Assembly: GCF_017357425.1 (NCBI RefSeq)
Contig: NZ_CP014571.1
Location: 3,906,001 to 3,970,000 of the forward strand
Reading direction: 5' to 3'
DNA from: Arthrobacter sp. D5-1
GTDB taxonomy: Bacteria > Actinomycetota > Actinomycetes > Actinomycetales > Micrococcaceae
DNA length: 64,000 bases
Shown here: positions 32,550 through 40,987 of the stretch, one piece after another
How the letters are laid out: each line of letters starts with the position of its first letter
Position numbering within the stretch: the stretch's first letter is position 1
Notes under the pieces: model-generated
What the model was told of the DNA's origin: nothing
Seen by the model: the letters and a program-made list of their open reading frames with translations, nothing else
Database searches by the model: none
Program-made: the position numbers and the translations under genes

Positions 32550-34148
32550 ATGGCTATCACAGTCACCGATCCCCGGCCGATCGATCGCGCCGAGGAAATC
32601 CTCACTCCCAAGGCACTGGCCTTCGTCGAGGAACTGCACAGGCGCTTCGCCGGCACCCGCAACGACCTCCTTGAAGCCCGTAAAGTCAAGCGCCAGAAGG
32701 TTGCCGACACGTCCCGCCTGGACTTCCTCCCGGAGACCCAGGACATCCGCGACGGCGACTGGAAGGTCGCCGAGGCACCGGCAGCCTTGCAGGACCGCCG
32801 GGTCGAAATGACCGGCCCGGCAACCCCGGCCAAGATGGCCATCAACGCCCTGAACTCCGGCGCCAAGGTGTGGCTGGCGGACCTCGAAGATGCCAGCACG
32901 CCCACGTGGCCCAACGTCATCGACGCCATCCTCAACCTTCGCGACGCCGCCCAGGGAACCCTGAGCTACACCTCGCCGGAAGGCAAGGAATACCGACTTC
33001 GCACGGACGCTCCCCTGGCTGTCGTTGTCGCCCGCCCCCGCGGCTGGCACATGGAAGAACGCCACCTGCTGATCGACGGCGAACCCGCCGTGGGTGCGTT
33101 GGTGGACTTCGGCCTGCACTTCTTCCACATCGCCAAGCAGCTGCTCCTCAACGGCCACGGCCCGTACTACTACCTGCCCAAGATGGAGAGCCACCTGGAG
33201 GCACGCCTCTGGAACGACGTCTTCGTTTTCGCCCAGGATTTCCTCGGCATCCCGCAGGGCAGCGTCCGCGCCACGGTGCTCATCGAAACCATCCCGGCGG
33301 CGTTCGAGATGGACGAGATCCTCTACGAACTGCGCGATCACGCCTCGGGCCTGAACGCCGGCCGCTGGGACTACCTCTTCAGCATCATCAAGTACTTCCG
33401 TGATGCCGGCGAAGAGTTCGTCCTCCCGGACCGCGCCACCGTTGCCATGACGGCACCGTTCATGCGGGCCTACACCGAACTCCTGGTCAAGACCTGCCAC
33501 AAGCGCGGCGCCTTCGCCATGGGTGGCATGGCCGCCGTCATCCCCAACCGCAAGCAGCCCGACGTCACCGCCGCAGCCTTCGACAAGGTCCGCGCCGACA
33601 AGACCCGCGAGGCAAACGATGGCTTTGACGGTTCCTGGGTGGCCCACCCGGACCTGGTTCCCACGTGCCGCGAGGTGTTCGATTCCGTGCTGGGTGACCG
33701 TCCCAACCAGCTGGACAAGCAGCGCCCCGAGGTGAGCGTCACGGCTGAGCAGCTGATCGACGTCGCATCAGCCGAAGGCCACGTCACCGAAGCCGGCCTG
33801 CGGCTGAACCTGTACGTCGCCGTCGCTTACACGGGCGTGTGGATCTCCGGCAGCGGTGCCGTGGCCATCCACAACCTCATGGAGGATGCCGCAACCGCGG
33901 AGATCTCCCGCTCGCAGGTCTGGCAGCAGATCCGTAACAAGTCAGTGCTCGCGGACACGGGCAACACCGTGACCCGCGAACTCGTCACCCGGATCCTGGG
34001 CGAAGAGACCGAGCGCCTGCGCATCGAATTCGGCGACGAGAACTTCACCAAGTACTACGAGCCGGCGTCGAAGCTGATCGAGGACATCTGTTTGTCCGAC
34101 GATTACACCGACTTCCTCACCACGCCCGCGTATGAGCTGGTGGGCTGA
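32550..34148 (+). CDS. aceB: Malate synthase (A type)
   Basis: Condenses glyoxylate with acetyl-CoA to malate. The ATG at 32550 (AAGGAA 9 bp upstream) gives 532 residues, the usual length of isoform A; the open frame extends 15 codons upstream. Diagnostic blocks are FVEELHRRFAGTR near 23, KVWLADLEDASTPTW near 108-122, LETIPAAFEMDEILYELRDH (split, near 247-266; Glu is the acid-binding residue), GRWDYLFS and FAMGGMAAVIP. It begins 19 bp after malic enzyme. No isocitrate lyase is nearby; the glyoxylate here probably comes from ureidoglycolate. Confidence 0.96.
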   Translation: MAITVTDPRPIDRAEEILTPKALAFVEELHRRFAGTRNDLLEARKVKRQKVADTSRLDFLPETQDIRDGDWKVAEAPAALQDRRVEMTGPATPAKMAINALNSGAKVWLADLEDASTPTWPNVIDAILNLRDAAQGTLSYTSPEGKEYRLRTDAPLAVVVARPRGWHMEERHLLIDGEPAVGALVDFGLHFFHIAKQLLLNGHGPYYYLPKMESHLEARLWNDVFVFAQDFLGIPQGSVRATVLIETIPAAFEMDEILYELRDHASGLNAGRWDYLFSIIKYFRDAGEEFVLPDRATVAMTAPFMRAYTELLVKTCHKRGAFAMGGMAAVIPNRKQPDVTAAAFDKVRADKTREANDGFDGSWVAHPDLVPTCREVFDSVLGDRPNQLDKQRPEVSVTAEQLIDVASAEGHVTEAGLRLNLYVAVAYTGVWISGSGAVAIHNLMEDAATAEISRSQVWQQIRNKSVLADTGNTVTRELVTRILGEETERLRIEFGDENFTKYYEPASKLIEDICLSDDYTDFLTTPAYELVG

Positions 34149-34149
34149 G

Positions 34150-35412
34150 ATGGGCTCATTCTCTGCATCCGATCTGGCCCACATCGAGTCGCAGCTTGCC
34201 GCGACGGACCAGCTGCTCGACCGGAACTACCCTGGCGACGACGGCTCACGACAGCCCATCCACACCGTCTACATCCCGGCTGACCGCTTCACACCAGCTC
34301 TCGCAGCTGAGTGGGGCGCCCAGGCCCTCGCGACGGCGGAAGCGCACGGCGGCCTTGAAAAGCTGGGTCAGCTGTTGGGCCAGGAGCCTCACTTGGCTGC
34401 TGCTGTTGCCGAACGGGTTGCTGCAAAGCTTTCGGCTGAGCCGATCGAGGACCTGCGTTTGGACTTCGAAGACGGCTACGGCGACCGCGGGGATGAGGCA
34501 GAAGACGCCGACGCCGTTGCTGCCGCCAAGGCTGTTGCAGCCGCAGTTGCGGCCGGAACAGCTCCGCCGTTCATCGGCATCCGCTTCAAGTGCTTCGAAG
34601 CCCCCACCCGGGCCCGCGGCCTCAAGACCCTGGACCTGTTCGTCTCTACTTTGGCTGAGTCCGGCGAGCTCCCCGCCGGCCTGGTCCTTACCCTGCCCAA
34701 GGTCACCACTGTGGCACAGGTCCAGGCCATGGACTTCGCAGTGTCCCGCCTGGAGGAAGTCCACGGGCTTCCCGCCGGACGGCTACGTTTTGAGGTCCAG
34801 GTGGAAACACCGCAGCTCATCATCGGCGCCGACGGAACCTCACCTGTTGCCCAGCTCCCCCACGTTGTTCCGGGACGCATCAGCGCCCTGCACTACGGGA
34901 CCTACGACTACAGCGCATCATTGGGAATCTCCGCGGAATACCAGTCCATGGAGCACCCGGTGGCCGACTTCGCCAAGGAAGTCATGCAGCTCGCTGTTGC
35001 CGGCACGGGCATCCGTCTCTCCGACGGTTCCACCAACATCATTCCCGTGGGCGATGCCGTGGAAGATGCTTGGAAACTGCACGGCCGACTGGTCCGACGT
35101 TCCCTGGAAAACGGCTACTACCAGGGGTGGGACCTCCACGCCGCCCAACTGCCCAGCCGCTTCTCGGCGTCGTACGCTTTCTACCGCGAAGGCCTGCCCG
35201 CCGCGGCGCTCCGCCTCCGCAACTACGTCGAACGCACCGAAGGCGGCGTTATGGATGAGCCCGCCACCGCCCGCGCGCTTGCCGGCTTCGTCCTCCGCGG
35301 CGTCCAGTGCGGCGCAGTGGGGACCGACGAGGTCAAGGCGCTTGCCGGCGTCGAACTTTCACAGCTGACCGCACTGGCGCACCCGCGGCTCGCACAACCA
35401 ACTTCGCACTGA
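34150..35412 (+). CDS. DUF6986 (HpcH/citrate-lyase-like) protein of unknown activity
   Basis: A 420-residue protein from ATG 34150, right after the malate synthase stop; ATG 34132 overlapping that gene is possible. It resembles a family, usually annotated as DUF6986 or aldolase-like, seen next to malate synthase in Actinobacteria. The acid motifs LRLDFEDGYGDRGDEAED (near 105) and LRFEVQVETPQLII (near 220) match the metal and substrate sites of the citrate lyase/malate synthase superfamily (conserved E and D). A lyase or hydrolase on a malate- or ureidoglycolate-like compound is possible. The exact reaction is unknown. It lies between malate synthase and ureidoglycine aminohydrolase. Confidence 0.8.
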   Translation: MGSFSASDLAHIESQLAATDQLLDRNYPGDDGSRQPIHTVYIPADRFTPALAAEWGAQALATAEAHGGLEKLGQLLGQEPHLAAAVAERVAAKLSAEPIEDLRLDFEDGYGDRGDEAEDADAVAAAKAVAAAVAAGTAPPFIGIRFKCFEAPTRARGLKTLDLFVSTLAESGELPAGLVLTLPKVTTVAQVQAMDFAVSRLEEVHGLPAGRLRFEVQVETPQLIIGADGTSPVAQLPHVVPGRISALHYGTYDYSASLGISAEYQSMEHPVADFAKEVMQLAVAGTGIRLSDGSTNIIPVGDAVEDAWKLHGRLVRRSLENGYYQGWDLHAAQLPSRFSASYAFYREGLPAAALRLRNYVERTEGGVMDEPATARALAGFVLRGVQCGAVGTDEVKALAGVELSQLTALAHPRLAQPTSH

Positions 35413-35426
35413 TAGGAGCAATTCGC

Positions 35427-36239
35427 ATGGGCAAGTATTACTACCCGCAGGGCGGCCTGCCGCCGCAGACGCAGCTGACCACCGAACGGGCGATCGTCAC
35501 CGAGGCCTACACGGTGATCCCCAAGGGCGTGATGACGGACATCGTCACCAGCAACCTGCCGGGTTTCTCCAACACGCGGTCATGGATCATCGCGCGGCCG
35601 ATCTCCGGTTTCGCCACCACGTTCTCGCAGCTGATCGTTGAGATCGGCCCTGGCGGCGGGGCTCCCAAAGCCGAGTTCGAGGCCGGGGTTGAAGGCGTCA
35701 TCTTCGTCACCAAGGGCCAGGTGAACCTGACCCTCGACGGCGAACTGCACCACCTCGAAGAGGGTGGCTACGCCTACCTCGCTGCCGGTGCAGAGTGGGG
35801 CTTGGAGAACGTTTCCGACGACATCGTGTCCTTCCACTGGATCCGCAAGGCCTACGAGCGGCTCGAAGGGTTCGAAGCCAAGTCCTTCGTCACCAACGAG
35901 AAGGACGTGGAGCCCACCTCCATGCCGGACACCGACGACGTCTGGAAGACCACGCGCTTCACGGACTCCAGCGACCTCGCGCACGACATGCAGGTCAACA
36001 TCGTCACCTTCCAGCCCGGCGGTGTGATCCCCTTCCCGGAGACGCACGTCATGGAGCACGGCCTGTACGTGCTTGAGGGCAAGGCCATGTACCTGCTCAA
36101 CAACGACTGGGTTGAGGTGGAGGCCGGCGACTTCATGTGGCTGCGCGCGTTCTGCCCCCAGGCTTGCTACGCCGGCGGTCCGGGCGAGTTCCGTTACCTG
36201 CTCTACAAGGACATGAACCGCCAGGTGAAGCTCACCTAG
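35427..36239 (+). CDS. (S)-ureidoglycine aminohydrolase (bicupin)
   Basis: Mn-dependent bicupin that deaminates (S)-ureidoglycine to ureidoglycolate and ammonia. The start ATG 35427 follows AGGAGC; the frame is open further upstream but overlaps the previous gene. The 270 residues form two cupin domains; the C-terminal one has the metal motif FPETHVMEHGLYVLEGKAMYL split near 205-225 (Glu, His, His, plus a distal Gln). The N-terminus KYYYPQGGLPPQTQLTTERAIVTE is typical of the AllE/UGHY family. Last gene of the operon that recycles the resulting glyoxylate through malate synthase. Allantoinase and allantoate amidohydrolase are not in the window. Confidence 0.9.
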   Translation: MGKYYYPQGGLPPQTQLTTERAIVTEAYTVIPKGVMTDIVTSNLPGFSNTRSWIIARPISGFATTFSQLIVEIGPGGGAPKAEFEAGVEGVIFVTKGQVNLTLDGELHHLEEGGYAYLAAGAEWGLENVSDDIVSFHWIRKAYERLEGFEAKSFVTNEKDVEPTSMPDTDDVWKTTRFTDSSDLAHDMQVNIVTFQPGGVIPFPETHVMEHGLYVLEGKAMYLLNNDWVEVEAGDFMWLRAFCPQACYAGGPGEFRYLLYKDMNRQVKLT

Positions 36240-36254
36240 TCTGTTGTTTGCTTG

Positions 36255-36309
36255 CGCCGAGATCGCCGGAACGCTGCCAGTTCGCCTGGAGCTTTCCGGC
36301 GATTTCGCG
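36255..36309. repeat. REP-like element, family A, copy 2
   Basis: GAGATCGCCGGAACG (within 36255-36274) pairs imperfectly with CTTTCCGGCGATTTCGCG (36292-36309). Lies between the ureidoglycine aminohydrolase and a convergent membrane protein, so it may stop both transcripts. Confidence 0.72.
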
Positions 36310-36323
36310 TTTCTGCGGCGGAC

Positions 36324-36635
36324 TCAGCGCTCTGGGTGGCTTCTGCGACGGCCGACGGCGAGTCCCGCCCAGAACGCGAGGACCAACAGGCCACCCCCCG
36401 CCACGGCCAAGCCGAGCTGGGTCCCTTTACTCACGAAGGAGCCGTTGTCCCCTACGAACACACTGTCGCTCAGTGGCGCGTAGGCAAACCAGCCAATCTG
36501 GTCACTCATGCCGTTCCACGCCACGATCACGCCCACAACCACGGCGATTAACCCCAGCAAAGGTACGACGACGGCTGCCAGTTTGCGGGCAGGCTGCGGT
36601 GTGTTGTGTTCCCCAAGTGTGTTGTGATCCCCCAT
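36324..36635 (-). CDS. Small membrane protein, two helices
   Basis: A 103-residue hydrophobic protein from ATG 36635; an 11-codon extension is possible. Two predicted transmembrane helices: LAAVVVPLLGLIAVVVGVIV (residues ~19-38) and TQLGLAVAGGGLLVLAFWAG (near 72-91), with a basic C-terminus RRRSHPER. The order suggests both ends inside. No conserved domain recognised. Similar small proteins are common in Micrococcaceae. Function unknown. Confidence 0.6.
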   Translation of the reverse strand: MGDHNTLGEHNTPQPARKLAAVVVPLLGLIAVVVGVIVAWNGMSDQIGWFAYAPLSDSVFVGDNGSFVSKGTQLGLAVAGGGLLVLAFWAGLAVGRRRSHPER

Positions 36636-36663
36636 GCGGCCGAGTCTAGCCCGACCGCCCGCA

Positions 36664-36730
36664 TCCAACTGGGTAACAGCACATGTTCTACTGAGCGCTC
36701 AATGGGACGTTTGCTGTTACTCAGTTGGGT
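36664..36730. repeat. Dispersed inverted-repeat element, family B, copy 2
   Basis: Left arm TCCAACTGGGTAACAGCACA (36664-36683), right arm containing ACGTTTGCTGTTACTCAGTT (from 36708). The right arm is identical to copy 1 (13615-13640), and the loop keeps CTGAGCGCTCA. The left arm has drifted. It overlaps the stop codon of the MmcQ/YjbR gene. Confidence 0.75.
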
Positions 36731-37035
36731 TTGCCTGGGCCGCCGGCGATTCGGTACGACTCCTGCAGCAGCTCATCCAACTCGTCCGTGCCGATTCGCT
36801 CGAGCCTGATCAGCATGAGTTGCGGGGATTGGTCGTGATGTGGGGTCCAGAAGAAGGTATCCGGATTCATGGCTGCGAGCGCTTCGCGTTCATCGGTTTT
36901 GACGGTGCCCACGCCTTCTTCCCAGATGCGGGCCATGAGGGTCTTTGCGAACCAGGCGGGCTGTCCCCAACTGGGACGCTCACTTACACCGGGCATGCCC
37001 AGGCAGATGCGCCGGATATCGTCTTCTGTGGCCAT
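36721..37035 (-). CDS. MmcQ/YjbR-family protein
   Basis: A 104-residue protein of the MmcQ/YjbR family (CyaY-like fold). It starts MATEDDIRRICLGMPGVSE, carries the typical WGQPAWFAKTLMARIW segment (near 24-39) and ends with an LDELLQESYRIAG helix. Some members are called DNA-binding but activity is unproven. Its stop lies inside repeat B copy 2. Divergent from the VOC gene. Confidence 0.85.
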   Translation of the reverse strand: MATEDDIRRICLGMPGVSERPSWGQPAWFAKTLMARIWEEGVGTVKTDEREALAAMNPDTFFWTPHHDQSPQLMLIRLERIGTDELDELLQESYRIAGGPGKPN

Positions 37036-37103
37036 GGTTCACTGTGGCACTGGTGCTGCGCAATGGACAAGACATGCCAGTTCACCGCCGCTACGCTGGC
37101 CCC

Positions 37104-37463
37104 ATGTTGACTATCGGCAGCACAGTCCTGGGCATCAATGACATGGCCCGCGCCACCCGGTTCTGGCACCAAGCCCTTGGATACGTCCCACGGGAACCGG
37201 GCGATGACACGTGGGTGATCCTGGAACCGGCGTCCGGCACCGGACCCCAACTGGCCCTCATGCTCAGTGAAACACCGGTACAGGATCACCCCCGCACTCA
37301 CCTTGACCTCTACGCGGATGACCAGGCTGCCGAGGTGGAGCGGCTCATCGGGCTCGGCGCCCAACGAGTTGACTGGGACCTGTACCCCGAGGATCCGGAC
37401 TTCGTGGTCCTCGCTGACCCGGACGGCAACCGCTTCTGCGTGATCGACAAAAGTCCGCGGTAG
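37104..37463 (+). CDS. VOC-superfamily (glyoxalase/bleomycin resistance-like) protein
   Basis: A 119-residue vicinal-oxygen-chelate protein starting at ATG 37104. It has the paired beta-alpha-beta-beta-beta modules: TVLGINDMARATRFWHQALG near residue 7-26 and FVVLADPDGNRFCVID near 100-115 with the end-module metal Glu position replaced by Cys-Val-Ile. Many such proteins bind small hydrophobic compounds and few have known substrates. The gene is short and alone, convergent with the ABC importer cluster. Confidence 0.82.
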   Translation: MLTIGSTVLGINDMARATRFWHQALGYVPREPGDDTWVILEPASGTGPQLALMLSETPVQDHPRTHLDLYADDQAAEVERLIGLGAQRVDWDLYPEDPDFVVLADPDGNRFCVIDKSPR

Positions 37464-37479
37464 CCCCGGCGTCGGGGGT

Positions 37480-38388
37480 CTATTTGCCCATCCCCAGCGT
37501 CAGTCCCTCGGTGAGGCGCCTGCCCAGCCACACGTAGATAACCAGCATGGGCAGCACAACCATCACAAGGCCGGCAAACAGCCCGCCCCAGTCAGCGCCC
37601 GAGTAAGTCTGCTGCTGAACGAACGAAATCAGCGCTACCGGGAGCGTGTACTTCTCAGTGGATTGCAGCAGGGTCAAGGCCAGAAGGGTTTCGTTCCAGT
37701 GCGAGATGACCTGGAGGATGAAGGCTGTGAGGATGCCTCCCTTGGCCAAGGGCAGGGTGATGCGCCAAAACGTTCCGAAGGCCGTGGTCCCGTCCAGGGC
37801 TGCGGCTTCTTCCATCTCCAGGGGGAGGGAACGGAAGAAGGCGGTCAGCAGGAAGACCGTGAAGGGCATGGAAACCCCAATGTAGACGAGGTTCAATCCG
37901 ATGATGCTGTCCGTGAGATACACCTTGTTCAGCATGACGAAGAGTGGAATCAGAATGACCTGCGCCGGAATACCCAGGCCCAGGATGAAGTAGAGGCTCA
38001 GGCCGCGGGTCAGCCTGTTGTCCACACGGCTCAGGTAGTAGGCACACGGCGCGGCGATGGCGACCGTCAGGACCGAGGACACCACCGTGGTCAGCAGGCT
38101 GTTCCATGTGGCCACCGCGAAGTCTCCCACCGTCCAGGCCCGCACGAAGTTGCCGAAGTCCAGGGACGACGGCACCCCCCAAGGGTCATCAAGAATGGCA
38201 CGGGTATCCCGAAATGCCTGTGCCACCATCCACACCAGTGCCGCGATGCTGATCGCGACCACCAACCACAGCAGACCCACCCCGATCCCACGGACCACGC
38301 TGCGCTCGCCGCGCAACGCGGGACTGACGCCCCGGCGTCCCCGCCTGCGGGTGGTAGCCATGGGTCCCAGCAGTTTGTATTCGCTCAT
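37480..38388 (-). CDS. ABC sugar importer permease (MalG type)
   Basis: Inner-membrane component of a carbohydrate ABC importer (CUT1). The ATG at 38388 follows AAAGGA and gives 302 residues; upstream sequence in frame is unlike the family. Six helices and the EAA loop MEEAAALDGTTAFGTFWRITLPLAKGG (split near 190-215) that docks on the ATPase. It is third in an operon after the binding protein and the other permease. No ATPase gene is present, so a shared MsiK/MalK-type ATPase elsewhere is needed. Confidence 0.92.
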   Translation of the reverse strand: MSEYKLLGPMATTRRRGRRGVSPALRGERSVVRGIGVGLLWLVVAISIAALVWMVAQAFRDTRAILDDPWGVPSSLDFGNFVRAWTVGDFAVATWNSLLTTVVSSVLTVAIAAPCAYYLSRVDNRLTRGLSLYFILGLGIPAQVILIPLFVMLNKVYLTDSIIGLNLVYIGVSMPFTVFLLTAFFRSLPLEMEEAAALDGTTAFGTFWRITLPLAKGGILTAFILQVISHWNETLLALTLLQSTEKYTLPVALISFVQQQTYSGADWGGLFAGLVMVVLPMLVIYVWLGRRLTEGLTLGMGK

Positions 38389-38398
38389 GACATTTCCT

Positions 38399-39397
38399 TT
38401 AGAACTCGACGGCGTCGCGACGCATTGCGCGGCGCAGCAGGACAACCAGGATGGAGATCAGCGCCAGGGACAACACGGCAGAGGCCGTTGCGGCTCCATA
38501 GGCCGGCGTGGACTGTCCGGAGAAGGCGTTGACGTAGGTGTAGACGGCGGCCGTCCAGCTCTGGGTTGGCGGCACCCCGGCCCCGGAACTTCCACCGAAG
38601 ACCCAGACGATCTCGAAGATCTTCACCGACGAGATGGTCCACAGCACGGCACAGGTACCGAAGACGTCCCAGGTCAGCGGGAGGATGACATACCGCAGCC
38701 TCTGGAACGCGGTGGCCCCGGCCAGTGCACAGTCCTCGTAGTAGTAAGGCGGAATACGGTCGACGCCGGCCATCAGGATGGTGGTGAAGTAGCCGGTGGT
38801 AGTGCAGACCAGCGTGACCATGATGAGCGGGAAGATGTTGTCCTGCGCCAGCCACTTTGGCGGATCCGTCACACCAAGAGGTGCCAGGATGCTGTTCACC
38901 ATGCCGCCCGGGTTGAAGATGAAGCCTGCCAGGACGCCGAACACGAGCGCGTTGATGAGGTGCGGGAAGAAGATGACGTTACGGACCACTTTCTTCCCTG
39001 CCATGTCCCGGAGGACGAGCGTCATGGCAAAAGCGAGAATGAAGATCGCGGCTCCCACCACGAACAGCAGAAGCAGGGTGTTGCCGAACGATGACAGGAA
39101 CAGCGGGTCCCGGAAAATCCGGCCGTAATTGTCCAGGCCCACGAATTTCATGGGTCCGGAACCTGCCCACTTGTGGAGGCTGATCCAGACTGCGCCCAGG
39201 GCGGGGACGATGAAGAGGACGGTGTACAAGACGAATGCCGGACCCACGAAGGGAATCAGCAGTTTCTTGCGCTGCACGTCAATGGAACTTCCCGGCCGGC
39301 GGCCTTGAGCTGATGCCCTTGTGGCCACTGGATTGCGGGAGGCCGGATTCTGCAGTGCCGCTTTCCTGGCGCGTGGCTCCTTCAGACCCACGGACAT
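38399..39397 (-). CDS. ABC sugar importer permease (MalF type)
   Basis: Partner permease of the CUT1 importer, 332 residues. A basic N-terminus of ~50 residues precedes six helices; the EAA loop reads DCALAGATAFQRLRYVILPLTW (split near residues 215-236). It overlaps the binding-protein stop by one base (TGATG) and is followed 10 bp later by the second permease. Membrane-bound, with substrate determined by the binding protein. Confidence 0.92.
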   Translation of the reverse strand: MSVGLKEPRARKAALQNPASRNPVATRASAQGRRPGSSIDVQRKKLLIPFVGPAFVLYTVLFIVPALGAVWISLHKWAGSGPMKFVGLDNYGRIFRDPLFLSSFGNTLLLLFVVGAAIFILAFAMTLVLRDMAGKKVVRNVIFFPHLINALVFGVLAGFIFNPGGMVNSILAPLGVTDPPKWLAQDNIFPLIMVTLVCTTTGYFTTILMAGVDRIPPYYYEDCALAGATAFQRLRYVILPLTWDVFGTCAVLWTISSVKIFEIVWVFGGSSGAGVPPTQSWTAAVYTYVNAFSGQSTPAYGAATASAVLSLALISILVVLLRRAMRRDAVEF

Positions 39398-40734
39398 CAG
39401 CCGTTGTCCTTCCAGTACTGGATCTGGGCTTCCTTCATCTTGGCCACGAACTCTGCGGCTGTGGTCTTTCCAAGGAACAGTTCATCGTCCCTGGGGAAGA
39501 AGACTTTCTCGGTGTAACCGGGGAACGTCACGCCGTCGTTCTGCAGGTGCGTGGCCGGAGCGGCGTCGATGGCGGCTTTGACGCTTGCGACGGCGGGGTC
39601 CACCGGTGCGTCCTGCCTCACCGGCAGCACCTTGGCGTCTGTTCCGAGGGCGTCCTGGTACTTGGCGCCCAGCAGGTACGCCGCAAGTCGCTGGGCAGGA
39701 ACCTGGTTCTTGGATTTTGCTGGAACAGCGAAACCAATGAAGTCCACGCGGGCACTGGCTGGCTTGCCGCCGATGGCCGGAAACTGGAAGGAGGAATATT
39801 CGAAGCCGGGTGCGGCATATGAGCCGGTTTCCGTGGGCGTCCATGAGCCGTTGAGGATCAGTGCCGCATCGCCGTTCGCCCAGAGCTGTTGTTGCGCCGG
39901 GAACTTGCTGGCGTTGTAGCCACTGTTGAGGTATCCGCCCTTAACCAGGGTTTCCACCTTTCGGGCTGCTTCAAGGACAGCGGGATCGTCCCACCCTTCA
40001 CCGGACTTGTCTTCGGCGAGGGCCTTGAAGCTGCCTGCGCCTTTGAGCCGGAGCAGCGCGGTGACGAACCATGTGGAGTTGTAGCCGGCGATGTCACCGT
40101 CCGCGGCAATGGGTGCTGTTCCACCGGCCTTCAGCTTGTCCAGGACCTCAATAAATTCATCCCAGGTTGCGGGCGGCGTGGCTTTGAGCTCCGGGTGTTT
40201 GGCGGCATCGAACCAGATGCCGTCGGAGCTGATGCTGTAGGGAACCATCCAGGGCTGTCCGTCTTCTCCCTTGAAGACGCCGTTGCTGGTGAACTTCTCC
40301 GGGATCACTGAGCTGACGGTCTTCCCATCCAGCTCGTACGAGTAGACGGACGTCAGGGGGCTGGCTTGCCCGGTTTCGCCGATCACCGGGGCGAGCTTGG
40401 CGAGCGTTCCGTCCACCAGGTCCGGGACGTTGTTGGTGTTCAGCGCGGGGACGAGCTTTTCGGTGTTGCTTCGTCCCTGCCATTGGACGCTGACTTTGGC
40501 TCCGGTTTCTTTTTCGAAGTCCGCGATGGCAGTGGCGATGACCTTTTGCTGTGGTTCGCCGTCCTTCCACATCGACCAATAGTTGATGGTCTGGCCGGAA
40601 ATGGACCCGGAAATATCCACGGCTTCGGCGGCCGGGGAGGCATCGGTGGCTCCGCCGCAAGCAGTGGTGGACAAGGCAAGCGCTGCACCCAACAGTGCGG
40701 CCAGCGGGCGAAGATGACGGGCTGTTTTGCCCAT
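39397..40734 (-). CDS. ABC sugar-binding lipoprotein (family 1)
   Basis: Extracellular solute-binding protein that feeds the two downstream permeases. From ATG 40734 (AAAGG upstream; GTG 40743 is an alternative) it has 445 residues. The signal peptide ends in a lipobox (LALSTTAC-G) near residue 26. The family-1 region TINYWSMWKDGEPQQKVIATAIADFEKETG follows. The ligand is unknown; the cluster (sulfatase, PL8 lyase) points to a glycosaminoglycan-derived disaccharide. A GAGTATTTT motif lies ~85 bp upstream of the start. Confidence 0.9.
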   Translation of the reverse strand: MGKTARHLRPLAALLGAALALSTTACGGATDASPAAEAVDISGSISGQTINYWSMWKDGEPQQKVIATAIADFEKETGAKVSVQWQGRSNTEKLVPALNTNNVPDLVDGTLAKLAPVIGETGQASPLTSVYSYELDGKTVSSVIPEKFTSNGVFKGEDGQPWMVPYSISSDGIWFDAAKHPELKATPPATWDEFIEVLDKLKAGGTAPIAADGDIAGYNSTWFVTALLRLKGAGSFKALAEDKSGEGWDDPAVLEAARKVETLVKGGYLNSGYNASKFPAQQQLWANGDAALILNGSWTPTETGSYAAPGFEYSSFQFPAIGGKPASARVDFIGFAVPAKSKNQVPAQRLAAYLLGAKYQDALGTDAKVLPVRQDAPVDPAVASVKAAIDAAPATHLQNDGVTFPGYTEKVFFPRDDELFLGKTTAAEFVAKMKEAQIQYWKDNG

Positions 40735-40987
40735 GGGAATCACCTTTCGAGTGAGGGGGAACCAGCCGGATGCGGTTCAGTGAGACGACTCTCACAGCCC
40801 CCGAAAGCAGGATTCAATGAGTATTTTGGAAAGTTTCGATGATGGTTTGGCATCCCCGGCGTACCCCAGGTGAGTCCGGCCCAATTAGGCATTTATTCCT
40901 CTTTTCAGGCTGCCCAACAATCGAGGAGACCTGCGCGGTGTTCCGATCAAACGGGCCCGCGCTCCGGCTCCGAGCTAAAGAGGGAAA
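40735..40987. promoter_or_regulatory. Divergent promoter region with a TGAGTATTTT motif
   Basis: Divergent region of the importer operon and the Gfo/Idh gene. TGAGTATTTT at 40818-40827 recurs as its complement AAAATACTCA at 43567-43576 ahead of the regulator gene. This is the best candidate operator for the GntR/LacI hybrid. Confidence 0.45.

Noticed and set aside
35307..35426. Upstream extension of the ureidoglycine aminohydrolase frame
   Set aside because: The extra 40 residues lie inside the DUF6986 gene, are Arg-rich and unlike the family; ATG 35427 has a good AGGAGC site.
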